Origin: Clostridia bacterium
GTDB lineage: Bacteria; Bacillota; Clostridia; Oscillospirales; Acutalibacteraceae
DNA: 62,077 nucleotides
Assembly (NCBI GenBank): GCA_017380575.1
Contig: JAFODS010000040.1
Coordinates: 1 to 62,077, forward strand
Direction of reading: 5' to 3'
The position numbers and the translations under genes are program-made. The notes beneath the pieces were generated by a model. The model was not told the origin of the DNA and made no database searches. It saw nothing but the letters and a program-made list of their open reading frames with translations. Below are positions 9,287 to 17,664 of the stretch, one piece after another. Within the stretch, counting starts at the first letter, position 1, and every line of letters starts with the position of its first letter.

Positions 9287-9889
9287 ATGGCAGATATCAT
9301 TTATACTTATGCGGGAAGCGCATATATGAATATAACAAACAAATGCCCGTGCCGTTGCGTTTTTTGCATCAGGAGTAACGGTGACGGACTCGGTTCGGCA
9401 GAATCACTCTGGCTTAAGGGCGACCCGACAATTGAAGAAATAAAGGCAGAAATCGACAGTTTCGATTTTTCACCGTACAGCGAGGTTGTTTTCTGCGGTT
9501 ACGGTGAACCGACAGAGGCACTTGACAACCTTATTGAAACCGCAAAGTATCTTAAAGAAAAGCATGCTTTAAAAATCCGTCTTAATTCAAACGGACTTTC
9601 TGATTTGATTAACGGCAAGCCGACAGCACACCTTCTTGAAGGAATCGTTGACAGCATTTCGATAAGCCTCAACGCTCCCGATGCGGAGAGTTACCACAGA
9701 GTTGCACGTTCAAAGTTCGGTATGGAAGCCTACCCTGCTCTTCTTGAATTTGCAGAGGATTGCAAGAAATATATACCGAGTGTGAAATTTACAGTAGTTG
9801 ATGTTCTCTCTGAAGAAGAGATTGAACGTTGCAAAAAAATCTCGGATGAAATGGACATACCATTGAGAATCAGAGAGTGGATTAAATAA
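9287..9889 (+). CDS. Short radical SAM protein paired with ECF-S component (TIGR04100-like)
   Basis: It has 200 residues, compact for a radical SAM enzyme. The N-terminal CPCRCVFC holds the CxxxCxxC motif that binds the 4Fe-4S cluster and SAM. FCGYGEPTEALDNL is the SAM-binding GGEP-like strand, and RLNSNGL and SISLNAPDAESYHRV match later strands of the partial TIM barrel. There is no C-terminal SPASM or extra cluster domain. An ATG with a CGGAGAA site follows the S component by 28 bp, and a terminator closes the unit. I infer that it modifies or helps make the compound taken up by the upstream membrane protein; the reaction is unknown. Confidence 0.8.
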   Translation: MADIIYTYAGSAYMNITNKCPCRCVFCIRSNGDGLGSAESLWLKGDPTIEEIKAEIDSFDFSPYSEVVFCGYGEPTEALDNLIETAKYLKEKHALKIRLNSNGLSDLINGKPTAHLLEGIVDSISISLNAPDAESYHRVARSKFGMEAYPALLEFAEDCKKYIPSVKFTVVDVLSEEEIERCKKISDEMDIPLRIREWIK

Positions 9890-9906
9890 GATAAACAAAG
9901 TAATAA

Positions 9907-9946
9907 AAGCCATTGCAGTTACATCACCTGCGATGGCTTCTTTATT
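9907..9946 (+). terminator. Terminator of the ECF-S/radical SAM unit
   Basis: Arms AAGCCATTGCAG and CTGCGATGGCTT (one G-U pair) surround a 9-nt loop and are followed by CTTTATTT, 18 bp after the stop codon. Confidence 0.8.
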
Positions 9947-9977
9947 TGCAGGATATAAGATTTATATAAAGTACCGA

Positions 9978-10213
9978 CAAATTTGGGTTTGTAGAGTTCT
10001 TAGAAGGATGCACTTATGCGGCCCCCTTGCCTAAAGGGGGCAGTCACGACGAAGTCGTGACTGGGGGATATTTTTATAAAATAACGCAACTTCAATACTT
10101 TCTACAAAGTATCCCTCCGTCTTTTGCTCCACAAAATCCACCTCCCTTTAGGCAAGGGAGGCTTTGCTCGATTTAACAATTGTGCTAAAACCATCTCGAC
10201 AAACCCGAATTTG
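9978..10213. repeat. Palindromic repeat element A with terminal inverted repeats
   Basis: This 236-bp element fills the gene-free gap. Its ends are imperfect 19-bp inverted repeats, AAATTTGGGTTTGTAGAG on the left and CTCGACAAACCCGAATTT on the right. Inside are nested hairpins: CCCCCTTGCCTAAAGGGGG, GTCACGAC-GAAG-TCGTGAC, and a distal copy of the GCCTAAAGGG arm in inverse orientation. The same ends occur in elements at 41370-41622 and 58593-58849 with other interiors. It has no open reading frame, so a non-autonomous mobile or structural element is likely. Confidence 0.75.
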
Positions 10214-10220
10214 CAGAACA

Positions 10221-10246
10221 AAACGACCACCCAAGGGTGGTCGTTT
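10221..10246 (-). terminator. Terminator of the beta-helix protein gene
   Basis: Arms AAACGACCACCC and GGGTGGTCGTTT form an almost uninterrupted stem 11 bp after the stop codon, followed by TTGTTCTG on the minus strand. Confidence 0.8.
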
Positions 10247-10256
10247 ATTGGTTTTA

Positions 10257-12392
10257 TCAGAATTTTGTTAATGTGCCTGCGTCGTATGCAAACGGGACGA
10301 AGCCTGTTTCGAGTGCGGGGCTGTTTTCTGCAAGAGTGAAATCTCTGTTTTCAGCATCTTTGAAAAGCGGGTCTTCATAAACCGCATTATTGTAATAACC
10401 CTGTGAGGTAAGAATAACGAGTGACTTTCTGTCAAAGAGCTTTGTTGTATGGCCCGAATAAACGTTTCTTCCGCGTTTATAGTCCCAATAAAGGTTACTG
10501 TCATCAACGAACCAATCTCTCTCTGTATCAAAAGCGTAGATTGTAGCATCGTCAACAACAAGAATATTATTAGTCAATGTAAGAGAATTGTGCTCCTCAT
10601 TTTTCGTTATGATGAATGCACCTTCGCCACCGAATGCAAAGATATTGTTTCTTACGATGTTATCTCTGCCGTAGTGCTGGTGGAATGTTTCGGATGAGCA
10701 ATCGTAAACGAGGTTATTCTCAACGAGCATTTCGCTTGAGCCTTCGTCAAGGTAAATACCCCAACCGCCGTAGCCGTAAGCACCTTCGTCACAGCCAACA
10801 TTATAAATTACGTTACCTGAAATTACGGTTTCAGGCTGAACACCGAGAGTATAGATACCGCCCATATCTGAAAGCCAGCCGTTACCGATATTGTAAATAA
10901 GATTATTGCTGATATCGATTTTATCTGTCGGGTGGTCTGCATACCCCCAGTTCCAACCTACTGAAACACCGGTATACCAACCGTCATGGATTTCGTTATA
11001 TTTAAGGTCGCAATCGTATGCGTGAGTAAGAAGAATACCGATTGCATTATTGAAAATTCTGCCGTAGTAAGCGATATGACAGTCAGTTACATTGATGTTC
11101 TTCGTTGTTGCAGGCATAACAAAATCGCCGTGAATAAAGATTGCATTAGCTCCGATACCGTTAAAATAGCAACTTGTTACGTCACAATCCTGTGTTCCTT
11201 TATCAAACTTAACTGCTGTATAAGATATGTTTTCAAAACGGCAGTCTGTAAAATCTATACCCTTTGATGCTACGATATAAATCGCTGCAGGAACTTCAAA
11301 AGCTGCCTGCGGATGATCGGCACCGTATTTAATGTTTTTATATAACGGATGTGTTGCGGGGAACGGATTTCCGGTATGCTTTCCGTCAACATAGTCCCAA
11401 TCGGTATTAACAAAATCTATACCCTGGAAAGCAATATTCTCAACACCGTTAAAAGTAAACAGCTGTTCGTTTACACCTGCCTGAAGAACGGTGTTTTCAA
11501 CAGTATCGCCAGCTTCAGGAATGTAATAAAGCTTATCCTCTGCACGGTCAAGATACCATTCACCCGGCAAAGTAAGTGTTTCCTTAACGTTTTCAAAGAT
11601 AAAGTTATCGTCAACTCTGATTCGCATTGCAGACGGCTTTGTTGTTTCAACTCTTCCTGTTGCTGCATCAACAGAATGAACAGGAAGGTGCTCGTCACAC
11701 CAGAAGTGCATTACCTTTACTTCAACATCGGAAGCATTTGCAAAGTTAAGAATCTCATTGGTTTTTGCATAAAAAGCAACCGAATGAGTGAAAAAGTCGG
11801 GAGCGTGAGAACCTGCAATTCCCTCGCTTTCACTCGGGTCAGCAACCTTGAACATACCTTCCTTCGGATATGTAGAACGCGAGAGACGCTTGTCGCCCTT
11901 GAAAAGTGAACGGAAATAATCGTCATCCGAATCAACTTTGACATCAGTAACAAAAGCCTTAACGCCGTTAATTGTTGTTTCGCTCCAGCCTGTTATTGCT
12001 CTTGAGCCTGAGAAATATACTTTCTCGTTGGGATAGGAACGGTAAAGAACGTTATCCTTATCTTTTGAAGTAAACTCAACAACATTGTTTATTGTGTATG
12101 CACCTTCTCTGAACCACACTGTAGCGGAATCCGCAGATGCGTTGGCTTTGAGAAGTTCTTTTGCTTTTTCAAGTGTTTTAAGCGGAGCTTCCGGTGTACC
12201 CGCATTGCGGTCGTCACCGTAAGGTGCAACAACAAGGTCGTTTTCGCCCATTATAAATTCGCCCTCATCAAACACTGTCTGAGTTCTTTCTTCGACGTCA
12301 CCGTAAACGCCCTCAATTTTGCTCCAACCCGGATTCAGTACAGCACCGAACCAGGTAAAAACAGCCATTATCACGGCAATAACCTTTGTCAC
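10257..12392 (-). CDS. Secreted right-handed beta-helix glycosidase-like protein (GH141-like)
   Basis: It has 711 residues. A GTG start at 12392 is preceded by GGAG and a good promoter. The N-terminus is a short hydrophobic signal (VIAVIMAVFTWFGAVLNP). Residues of about 50-250 hold the segment APYGDDRNAGTPEAPLKTLEKA, typical of proteins that open a pectin-lyase-like parallel beta-helix. Residues of about 330-620 show repeated beta-helix coils (IYIVASKGIDFTDCRFENI, NNLIYNIGNGW, ENNLVYDCSSET). Overall order and length resemble GH141, whose founding member BT1002 is an alpha-L-fucosidase of rhamnogalacturonan-II breakdown. Catalytic residues cannot be assigned by eye, so a polysaccharide lyase or other beta-helix glycosidase remains possible. 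It is monocistronic, and no dockerin was found. Confidence 0.65.
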   Translation of the reverse strand: MTKVIAVIMAVFTWFGAVLNPGWSKIEGVYGDVEERTQTVFDEGEFIMGENDLVVAPYGDDRNAGTPEAPLKTLEKAKELLKANASADSATVWFREGAYTINNVVEFTSKDKDNVLYRSYPNEKVYFSGSRAITGWSETTINGVKAFVTDVKVDSDDDYFRSLFKGDKRLSRSTYPKEGMFKVADPSESEGIAGSHAPDFFTHSVAFYAKTNEILNFANASDVEVKVMHFWCDEHLPVHSVDAATGRVETTKPSAMRIRVDDNFIFENVKETLTLPGEWYLDRAEDKLYYIPEAGDTVENTVLQAGVNEQLFTFNGVENIAFQGIDFVNTDWDYVDGKHTGNPFPATHPLYKNIKYGADHPQAAFEVPAAIYIVASKGIDFTDCRFENISYTAVKFDKGTQDCDVTSCYFNGIGANAIFIHGDFVMPATTKNINVTDCHIAYYGRIFNNAIGILLTHAYDCDLKYNEIHDGWYTGVSVGWNWGYADHPTDKIDISNNLIYNIGNGWLSDMGGIYTLGVQPETVISGNVIYNVGCDEGAYGYGGWGIYLDEGSSEMLVENNLVYDCSSETFHQHYGRDNIVRNNIFAFGGEGAFIITKNEEHNSLTLTNNILVVDDATIYAFDTERDWFVDDSNLYWDYKRGRNVYSGHTTKLFDRKSLVILTSQGYYNNAVYEDPLFKDAENRDFTLAENSPALETGFVPFAYDAGTLTKF

Positions 12393-12432
12393 AAAATCAA
12401 CTCCATTTCAATGTATTAAGATTATCACTTTT

Positions 12433-12461
12433 ATTCTAACGTAAAAAAATAACAATTTCAA
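12433..12461 (-). promoter_or_regulatory. Promoter of the beta-helix protein gene
   Basis: TTGAAA and TAGAAT are separated by 17 bp on the minus strand, about 40 bp before the GTG start. The position just past the kinase terminator confirms an independent unit. Confidence 0.65.
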
Positions 12462-12471
12462 GACAAAAAGA

Positions 12472-12513
12472 AAAAACTGTGAGGTTTTCAAAATTTTCAC
12501 CCCACAGTTTTTA
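12472..12513 (-). terminator. Terminator of the two-component operon
   Basis: Arms AAAACTGTG and CACAGTTTT flank an AT-rich loop directly after the kinase stop codon. The minus strand continues with a run of T. Confidence 0.75.
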
Positions 12514-12515
12514 AA

Positions 12516-14858
12516 TCACTTCGGTATTTTAACAGTTGCTTTGAAAAGATCACCGTCAATTGAGATTATGAGTTCACCGTCGTTAAGAAGGCAAAGATCC
12601 TTTGCAATTGAAAGTCCGAGTCCGTTTCCGTCACGGTTTCGCGATGCATCGCCTCTTACAAAACGTTCGGTTAATTCTTCCGCACTGATGTTAAGCTGTT
12701 CGTTTGAAATGTTTTTGAGTTCAAAATATCCGTAACCGCCCACAGAATAAACTCTTGCATATACTCTTGAATTCGGTGCCGAATACTTACTTACATTAGA
12801 CAAAAGATTTTCAATCACCCTGTAAATCTTTGTTCCGTCAGCGTTTACTATAACCTTCTGTTCAGGCTCATCAAAAACCAGTTTCAGACCTTGCTTTTCA
12901 AGCTCGGCAGTTTCTTCTACAATTGCCTGAGTAACAAGTTCGTTGAGATTAAGCTTAGTCTTGTTTACCGTAACGTTTCCGCTTGAAACCTTCGAAGCTT
13001 CTATCAGGTCTTCGATAAGACGCTTGAGCTTGATTGATTTTTCATCGATTACACCCATATACTCAAGAGCTTTTTCATCCGTTATATCACACTGCTTCAT
13101 CAGGTCAATATAATTGATAACTGACGTAAGAGGGGTTTTCAGGTCGTGCGAAACATTGGTTATAAGCTCCGTTTTTGTGCGTTCATCCTTAACCGCCCTT
13201 ATAATTGCTTTCTGAAGTTCTGAGTTTGTATCGTCATAAGCTTTAACAAGAGGTCTGAGACTTTCGGGAACTTCATTGAGCTTCATATCGAACGGTTCGT
13301 GATTTTCTGCACTGACAATAATCGAATCGAGTGAGCGCATATACCTGAAAACACGGTACAATGCATAGGCATCGGCTGCAAGAACAGCAAGTATCACTAA
13401 GCACACTAATAAAAATGCGAACTCAGTAGCATCATAAATACTGATACAAAGCAAAAATCCGCAAAGCAAAAGTGCAAATACGCTTGCAACAGTACCCACA
13501 ACAGTCAGAATCGCAACACCTCTATTGAGCTTCTTCGGTCTGAAAACAATAACCCTGAACCATCCTTTTATCTTACGGAAAAGCTTTGCAATCTGTCTGC
13601 CGATAAACCTGAGCAGTTTTAAAACTGCAACTATGATATAAAAAATCAATGTGTGTTTAAAAATTGCACTTTTGGTCTTTATTCGTCTTGCAAAAGATGT
13701 AAGAAGTTCTGCGAGAATAAGAACAAACACAGTAACAACCGCTGAAAGTATTATTATGAAAAGCTTCTGGTGTGCAACAATTTCTTCAAGCCAGAAATCG
13801 GCTTCGTATTCCCAAAGAACCTGCTCGTGCCGCAAAAATGCGAGTCCGACAGCGGCAAAGCCTACCCAGAAATCAGCAAACACAGACAGAGCAAGATGCA
13901 AATCGCACGGAACTTTGTCTATGAATGACAGTTTCAGTTCACCGCCCTTGTGTCCTGCCAGAGCTACAGACAAGGCAAGAAACAGTATCATTCCGACAAC
14001 TGAAACAATCAAAGTTGTAATCTTTGCGGTATAATCCATATTATTGGTCAGGTTAACGGTATTTTGTAACTTTGAAAACTTATCGTTACCTACAAAGTTC
14101 GGATTGATTGAATAATAAACCTCTGCAGAGGATGAGAAATAGTTTGCAGGTGTTGTTGCCATGAAAGCAGAATTTTTAATGTTTTCACTGCACGTAATGT
14201 TTCCGTCAACGATATGAACATATTCCTTAAAAGCTTCATTGATAACGCTGTCTTTGCTGTCAACGTTTGAGATAACCGTTCCGTCCTTTGTTTCGGCATA
14301 GTATCTGACATTTTTAAGCAAATCAAGCTGTTCAGCATTAAAGTGACCGATAAATGAGTTGCGGTATTCCGACTCAAACTGATAGGCAACAGTTTCCGCA
14401 ACAGTTTCAGGATTTAACGAAAGAGCAAAAGAATACATTATCGTTCCGAGAGCAGAACTTTCATAAGTAAGATTCACCGTGTAGTAATCATAGACTTCTA
14501 CGTAATCTCCGTAATCATAAACCTGCTTACCCTGCTCTTCTTTTTCAGCCTTGAACTGTGCTACCATGCTTTCAACACAGGCCTTCTTTTCCTGCTGGTA
14601 CCTGTCTTCAAATTCATTTTTTCGCGCCAGGCCGATCATAACATTTATGTCACTTCTGACGTAATTGACAAAAGAAGTCGTGTCATAAACAGTAATTTTT
14701 TCGGTAAAGTTCATCTCACCGTCCGTAATTATCCAACGGTAAAACAAGGGAATAAAACTCAGCACCGCACTGACAGCACATACACACGACAACACAATAC
14801 ACAGAAGCTTTGTAAACCAACTGTACTTAAAATTTTTCGACCTTGTATCCAAGACCAT
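12516..14858 (-). CDS. Membrane sensor histidine kinase with multi-pass sensor region
   Basis: It has 780 residues. After a first membrane segment (about 15-42) comes an extracellular domain of about 240 residues (45-285), then some six further hydrophobic segments up to about residue 525. The kinase core follows: NVSHDLKTPLTS carries the phosphorylated histidine near residue 569, the N box is NLLSNVSKYSAP near 686, and the G box is RDGNGLGLSIA near 742. The start codon overlaps the 3' end of the response regulator gene by 32 bp, and GGTGG precedes it, which supports translational coupling. Many membrane passes in place of two is unusual for this class. The signal is unknown; neighbours do not include an obvious ABC transporter target. 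Confidence 0.88.
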   Translation of the reverse strand: MVLDTRSKNFKYSWFTKLLCIVLSCVCAVSAVLSFIPLFYRWIITDGEMNFTEKITVYDTTSFVNYVRSDINVMIGLARKNEFEDRYQQEKKACVESMVAQFKAEKEEQGKQVYDYGDYVEVYDYYTVNLTYESSALGTIMYSFALSLNPETVAETVAYQFESEYRNSFIGHFNAEQLDLLKNVRYYAETKDGTVISNVDSKDSVINEAFKEYVHIVDGNITCSENIKNSAFMATTPANYFSSSAEVYYSINPNFVGNDKFSKLQNTVNLTNNMDYTAKITTLIVSVVGMILFLALSVALAGHKGGELKLSFIDKVPCDLHLALSVFADFWVGFAAVGLAFLRHEQVLWEYEADFWLEEIVAHQKLFIIILSAVVTVFVLILAELLTSFARRIKTKSAIFKHTLIFYIIVAVLKLLRFIGRQIAKLFRKIKGWFRVIVFRPKKLNRGVAILTVVGTVASVFALLLCGFLLCISIYDATEFAFLLVCLVILAVLAADAYALYRVFRYMRSLDSIIVSAENHEPFDMKLNEVPESLRPLVKAYDDTNSELQKAIIRAVKDERTKTELITNVSHDLKTPLTSVINYIDLMKQCDITDEKALEYMGVIDEKSIKLKRLIEDLIEASKVSSGNVTVNKTKLNLNELVTQAIVEETAELEKQGLKLVFDEPEQKVIVNADGTKIYRVIENLLSNVSKYSAPNSRVYARVYSVGGYGYFELKNISNEQLNISAEELTERFVRGDASRNRDGNGLGLSIAKDLCLLNDGELIISIDGDLFKATVKIPK

Positions 14859-15516
14859 ACACCACCTTAATATATTTCGGGTCTTTGGGATTTATTTCAA
14901 TCTTTTCTCTTATGTTTTTGATGTGTACCGTAACTGTTTTCTCCGTTCCGAATGACGGTTCATTCCATACAGCCTCGTAAATCTGCGAAGATGAAAGCAC
15001 CTTACCCATATTCCTGCAAAGGTATTCAAGTATCATATACTCTCTTGCCGTAAGCTTAATTTCCTGACCGTCCACGCTGACAGATTTCGCATCCGTATCA
15101 ACAACAAGTCCGCCTGAAACAAGCTGTGTGCTTTTCCTTTCAAACGATGAAAACATCACATAACGGCGTATCTGCGACTTGATTCTTGCAACAAGCTCAA
15201 GCGGATTGAACGGTTTTGTCACATAGTCGTCCGCACCGAAGCCAAGACCTGTGATTTTATCCGTATCTTCACTTTTGGCAGAAAGCATTATAACAGGGAA
15301 ATCGAACTTCTGCCGTATTTTCAGAAGTGTCTGCAAGCCGTCAAGCTTCGGCATCATAATATCAAGCACCATACAGTGAATCTCATTTTTCAGAACCAGG
15401 TCTATCGCCTCTTCACCGTTGTTTGCCTTGATTACCCTGAAACCTTCCTGTGAAAGATATATTTCAATTGAATTAAGTATAGCCTCGTCGTCATCGCAGA
15501 CAAGAACTGTTTTCAT
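14827..15516 (-). CDS. OmpR/PhoB-family response regulator
   Basis: It has 229 residues from the ATG at 15516, chosen because GGGGTGA lies 6 bp upstream; an ATG nine bases earlier overlaps that site. The receiver domain (1-120) shows the acidic pocket VCDDDE, phosphoacceptor Asp in VLDIMMPKLDG, and the conserved Ser and Lys in MLSAKSE and VTKPFNPLEL. The C-terminal winged helix (about 130-229) ends in the typical TVTVHIKNIREKI and KVVYGLGYKVE. It is the first gene of an operon with the histidine kinase, and a TATAAT box lies about 20 bp upstream. Targets cannot be told from the sequence. Confidence 0.92.
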   Translation of the reverse strand: MKTVLVCDDDEAILNSIEIYLSQEGFRVIKANNGEEAIDLVLKNEIHCMVLDIMMPKLDGLQTLLKIRQKFDFPVIMLSAKSEDTDKITGLGFGADDYVTKPFNPLELVARIKSQIRRYVMFSSFERKSTQLVSGGLVVDTDAKSVSVDGQEIKLTAREYMILEYLCRNMGKVLSSSQIYEAVWNEPSFGTEKTVTVHIKNIREKIEINPKDPKYIKVVYGLGYKVEKF

Positions 15517-15536
15517 AATCATCACCCCACAACATT

Positions 15537-15542
15537 ATTATA
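15537..15542 (-). promoter_or_regulatory. -10 box of the two-component operon
   Basis: A perfect TATAAT on the minus strand lies 20 bp before the ATG. The -35 region is poor, which could mean activator dependence. Confidence 0.45.
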
Positions 15543-15651
15543 ACACATCATCAACAACGAGAAAATACCCGTTGAATGAATTAAAACAAATCAAAGTAAA
15601 AACAGAGTAATGGAAAAGTTAAGAAAAAGTAAAAGTTTTTTCACACTTAAG

Positions 15652-15680
15652 TGGCAAAAGCATCTTTTTTATGCTATAAT
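15652..15680 (+). promoter_or_regulatory. Promoter of the phosphatase-RimI/tsaD operon
   Basis: TGGCAA and TATAAT are separated by 17 bp. Transcription would start near 15687, after any upstream in-frame start codon, which fixes the translation start at 15697. Confidence 0.6.
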
Positions 15681-15696
15681 CAACTCGGTGATAATT

Positions 15697-16569
15697 ATGC
15701 TTAACATTACATTTGTCTGCACGGGCAACACCTGCCGCAGTGCGATGGCTGAAGGCCTTTTCAAAAAAATACTTGCCGAAAGAGGTATTACGGACATTAC
15801 CTGCAGAAGCTGCGGTCTTGCAGCATACACAGGTGACGAGGCATCCCCTCAGGCTGTTGAGGTATGTGCAGAAAGAGGAGCTGACCTCTCGTATCACCGT
15901 GCGACGGTATTCAACCAGTACATCCTTGACGAAACAGATATTATGGTATGTATGACCGAGAGCCATAAAAATGCAGTTATGAAGATAAATCCGACATTCA
16001 GGGTTCTTGTCCCTGACGGAGGTATCCCCGACCCGTTCGGTGGAGATACAGAAATCTACCGTGACTGTGCGGATAAAATTGAAGCTTTTCTTGAAAGATT
16101 CATCGACAGTATTACAATGAACATCGTCCCGATGAGTGAGGAAAACATAAAAGAAATTGCAGAGCTTGAGAAGGTTTCCTTTTCCGTTCCTTGGAGTGAA
16201 AACGGACTTCGTGCAGAGCTCAGTAACGAAAATGCACATTTTCTTACTGCTGTTTCGGACGGCAAGGTGCTCGGTTACATCGGAATTCACGAAATCTGCG
16301 GTGAGGCTTACATAACCAACGTTGCAGTTTTCCCAGAATACAGGCGTCTCGGCATCGGTGAAACGCTGATTGATGCCGCAACTCACGGTGCAAAACAGAG
16401 AAATTGCGAATTTATTTCTCTTGAAGTAAGAATAAGTAATACCCCTGCTATTGAACTTTACAAAAAAGAGGGTTATAATATCGTCGGTCAGCGTAAGAAT
16501 TTTTATTCCAACCCGACCGAAGATGCATATATAATGACCAGAGTTTTAAAGGACTGTGAAACAAAATGA
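15697..16569 (+). CDS. Fusion of YwlE-like protein-arginine phosphatase and RimI-type N-acetyltransferase
   Basis: It has 290 residues; the ATG at 15697 has GGTGA 6 bp upstream and sits just after the promoter. Residues 1-145 are a low-molecular-weight phosphatase: the P-loop is CTGNTCRS near residue 8, and the general-acid loop is PDPFGG. The Thr inside the P-loop is the residue known in Bacillus YwlE to favour phospho-arginine; classical tyrosine phosphatases carry Ile or Leu there. Residues of about 148-290 are a GNAT acetyltransferase with ITNVAVFPEYRRLGIGETLI as acetyl-CoA loop and LEVRISNTPAIELYKKEGY, typical of RimI, which acetylates the N-terminus of ribosomal protein S18. The coding frame is continuous with no stop. 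It overlaps tsaD by 4 bp, and rimI-tsaD adjacency is common. Confidence 0.85.
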   Translation: MLNITFVCTGNTCRSAMAEGLFKKILAERGITDITCRSCGLAAYTGDEASPQAVEVCAERGADLSYHRATVFNQYILDETDIMVCMTESHKNAVMKINPTFRVLVPDGGIPDPFGGDTEIYRDCADKIEAFLERFIDSITMNIVPMSEENIKEIAELEKVSFSVPWSENGLRAELSNENAHFLTAVSDGKVLGYIGIHEICGEAYITNVAVFPEYRRLGIGETLIDAATHGAKQRNCEFISLEVRISNTPAIELYKKEGYNIVGQRKNFYSNPTEDAYIMTRVLKDCETK

Positions 16570-17579
16570 AAATTTTATCAATAGAATCCTCCTGTGACGA
16601 AACAGCAGCAGCCGTTGTTGAAGACGGAAGAAAGGTGCTTTCAAGCATTGTTGCTTCACAGGTTGAAGAACACAAAATCTACGGCGGTGTTGTTCCTGAG
16701 ATTGCATCAAGAAGACACGTTGAAGCGATTTCGGGAGTTGTCAGCTCTGCCCTCAGCGAGGCAGGTTGCACTCTTGAAGATATTGATGCTGTAGCCGTAA
16801 CACATGCACCCGGTCTTATCGGTGCTTTGCTTGTCGGAGTCAATTATGCTAAAGGTATCACAATGGCATCGGGACTTCCGCTTGTTCCCGTGCATCATCT
16901 TCGTTCGCATATTGCATCGAATTATATAACACACCCCGAGCTTAAGCCTCCGTTCCTCTGCCTTGTTGTTTCGGGCGGTCACAGCCACCTTGTTGAGGTA
17001 AAGGACTACACGGATTTCAAGGTTATCGGCTACACACACGATGATGCCGCAGGCGAAGCTATGGACAAGGCGGCACGAGCTATGGGGCTCCCCTATCCCG
17101 GCGGTCTTAACCTTGACAGAGTTGCAAAGGACGGTAACAACAAAGCTTACAAGATGCCGCACCCGCGTGTTGACGGAGCTCCGTACGATTTCAGCTTTTC
17201 GGGACTTAAAACGGCTGTTCTTAACACAATAAACATTGCAAATCAGAAGGGCGAAAAAATCAACGTTCCCGACCTTGGTGCATCGTACATCAAAGCTGTT
17301 GTTGATTGCCTTACTGAAAACACTGAAAAAGCCGCAATCGACCTCGGTTACGAAAAAATTGTACTCGCAGGCGGTGTTTCCGCAAACTCCGTTCTCAGAA
17401 GAGAAATGACTGCTCTTTGCGAAAAGCACGGTTGGGAGCTTTATGCGCCCGAGCTTAAATACTGCGGTGACAATGCCGCAATGGTCGGTGCTCAGGGTTA
17501 CTATGAATTCTTAAACGGCAATACGGCTGACCTTTCGCTCAATGCCTGTGCAAGCCTGAGCATTGAAAAAACGAATTGA
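16566..17579 (+). CDS. tsaD: tRNA N6-adenosine threonylcarbamoyltransferase TsaD
   Basis: It has 337 residues, full length. TsaD transfers threonylcarbamoyl to A37 of ANN-decoding tRNAs together with TsaB and TsaE. Visible family features are IESSCDETAAAVV at the N-terminus, the metal-binding HHLRSH (HxxxH), CLVVSGGHSHLVE, GEAMDKAARAMGLPYPGG, and the C-terminal VLAGGVSANSVLRREM followed by YCGDNAAMV. The start overlaps the upstream RimI fusion gene by ATGA, so translation is coupled. tsaB and tsaE, which often join this cluster, are not in the window. Confidence 0.95.
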   Translation: MKILSIESSCDETAAAVVEDGRKVLSSIVASQVEEHKIYGGVVPEIASRRHVEAISGVVSSALSEAGCTLEDIDAVAVTHAPGLIGALLVGVNYAKGITMASGLPLVPVHHLRSHIASNYITHPELKPPFLCLVVSGGHSHLVEVKDYTDFKVIGYTHDDAAGEAMDKAARAMGLPYPGGLNLDRVAKDGNNKAYKMPHPRVDGAPYDFSFSGLKTAVLNTINIANQKGEKINVPDLGASYIKAVVDCLTENTEKAAIDLGYEKIVLAGGVSANSVLRREMTALCEKHGWELYAPELKYCGDNAAMVGAQGYYEFLNGNTADLSLNACASLSIEKTN

Positions 17580-17585
17580 ACAATT

Positions 17586-17617
17586 GAGCTGTTCCTGATT
17601 TGGAACAGCTCTTTTTA
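17586..17617 (+). terminator. Terminator of the tsaD operon
   Basis: Arms GAGCTGTTCC and GGAACAGCTC with a 6-nt loop followed by TTTTTA, 6 bp after the stop codon. Confidence 0.85.
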
Positions 17618-17664
17618 TGAATAAAAACGGACTTTCTTCCATAATAATTACCTGAGGTGATGTT

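Noticed and set aside
15610-15696. N-terminal extension of the phosphatase-RimI fusion
   Set aside because: The -10 box at 15675-15680 lies within it, so these codons would not be transcribed.
15619-16386. 255-residue minus-strand frame opposite the fusion gene
   Set aside because: Antisense shadow of a clearly conserved phosphatase/acetyltransferase gene; Cys-rich nonsense composition.
16707-17429. 240-residue minus-strand frame opposite tsaD
   Set aside because: Shadow of tsaD, which has all family motifs on the plus strand.
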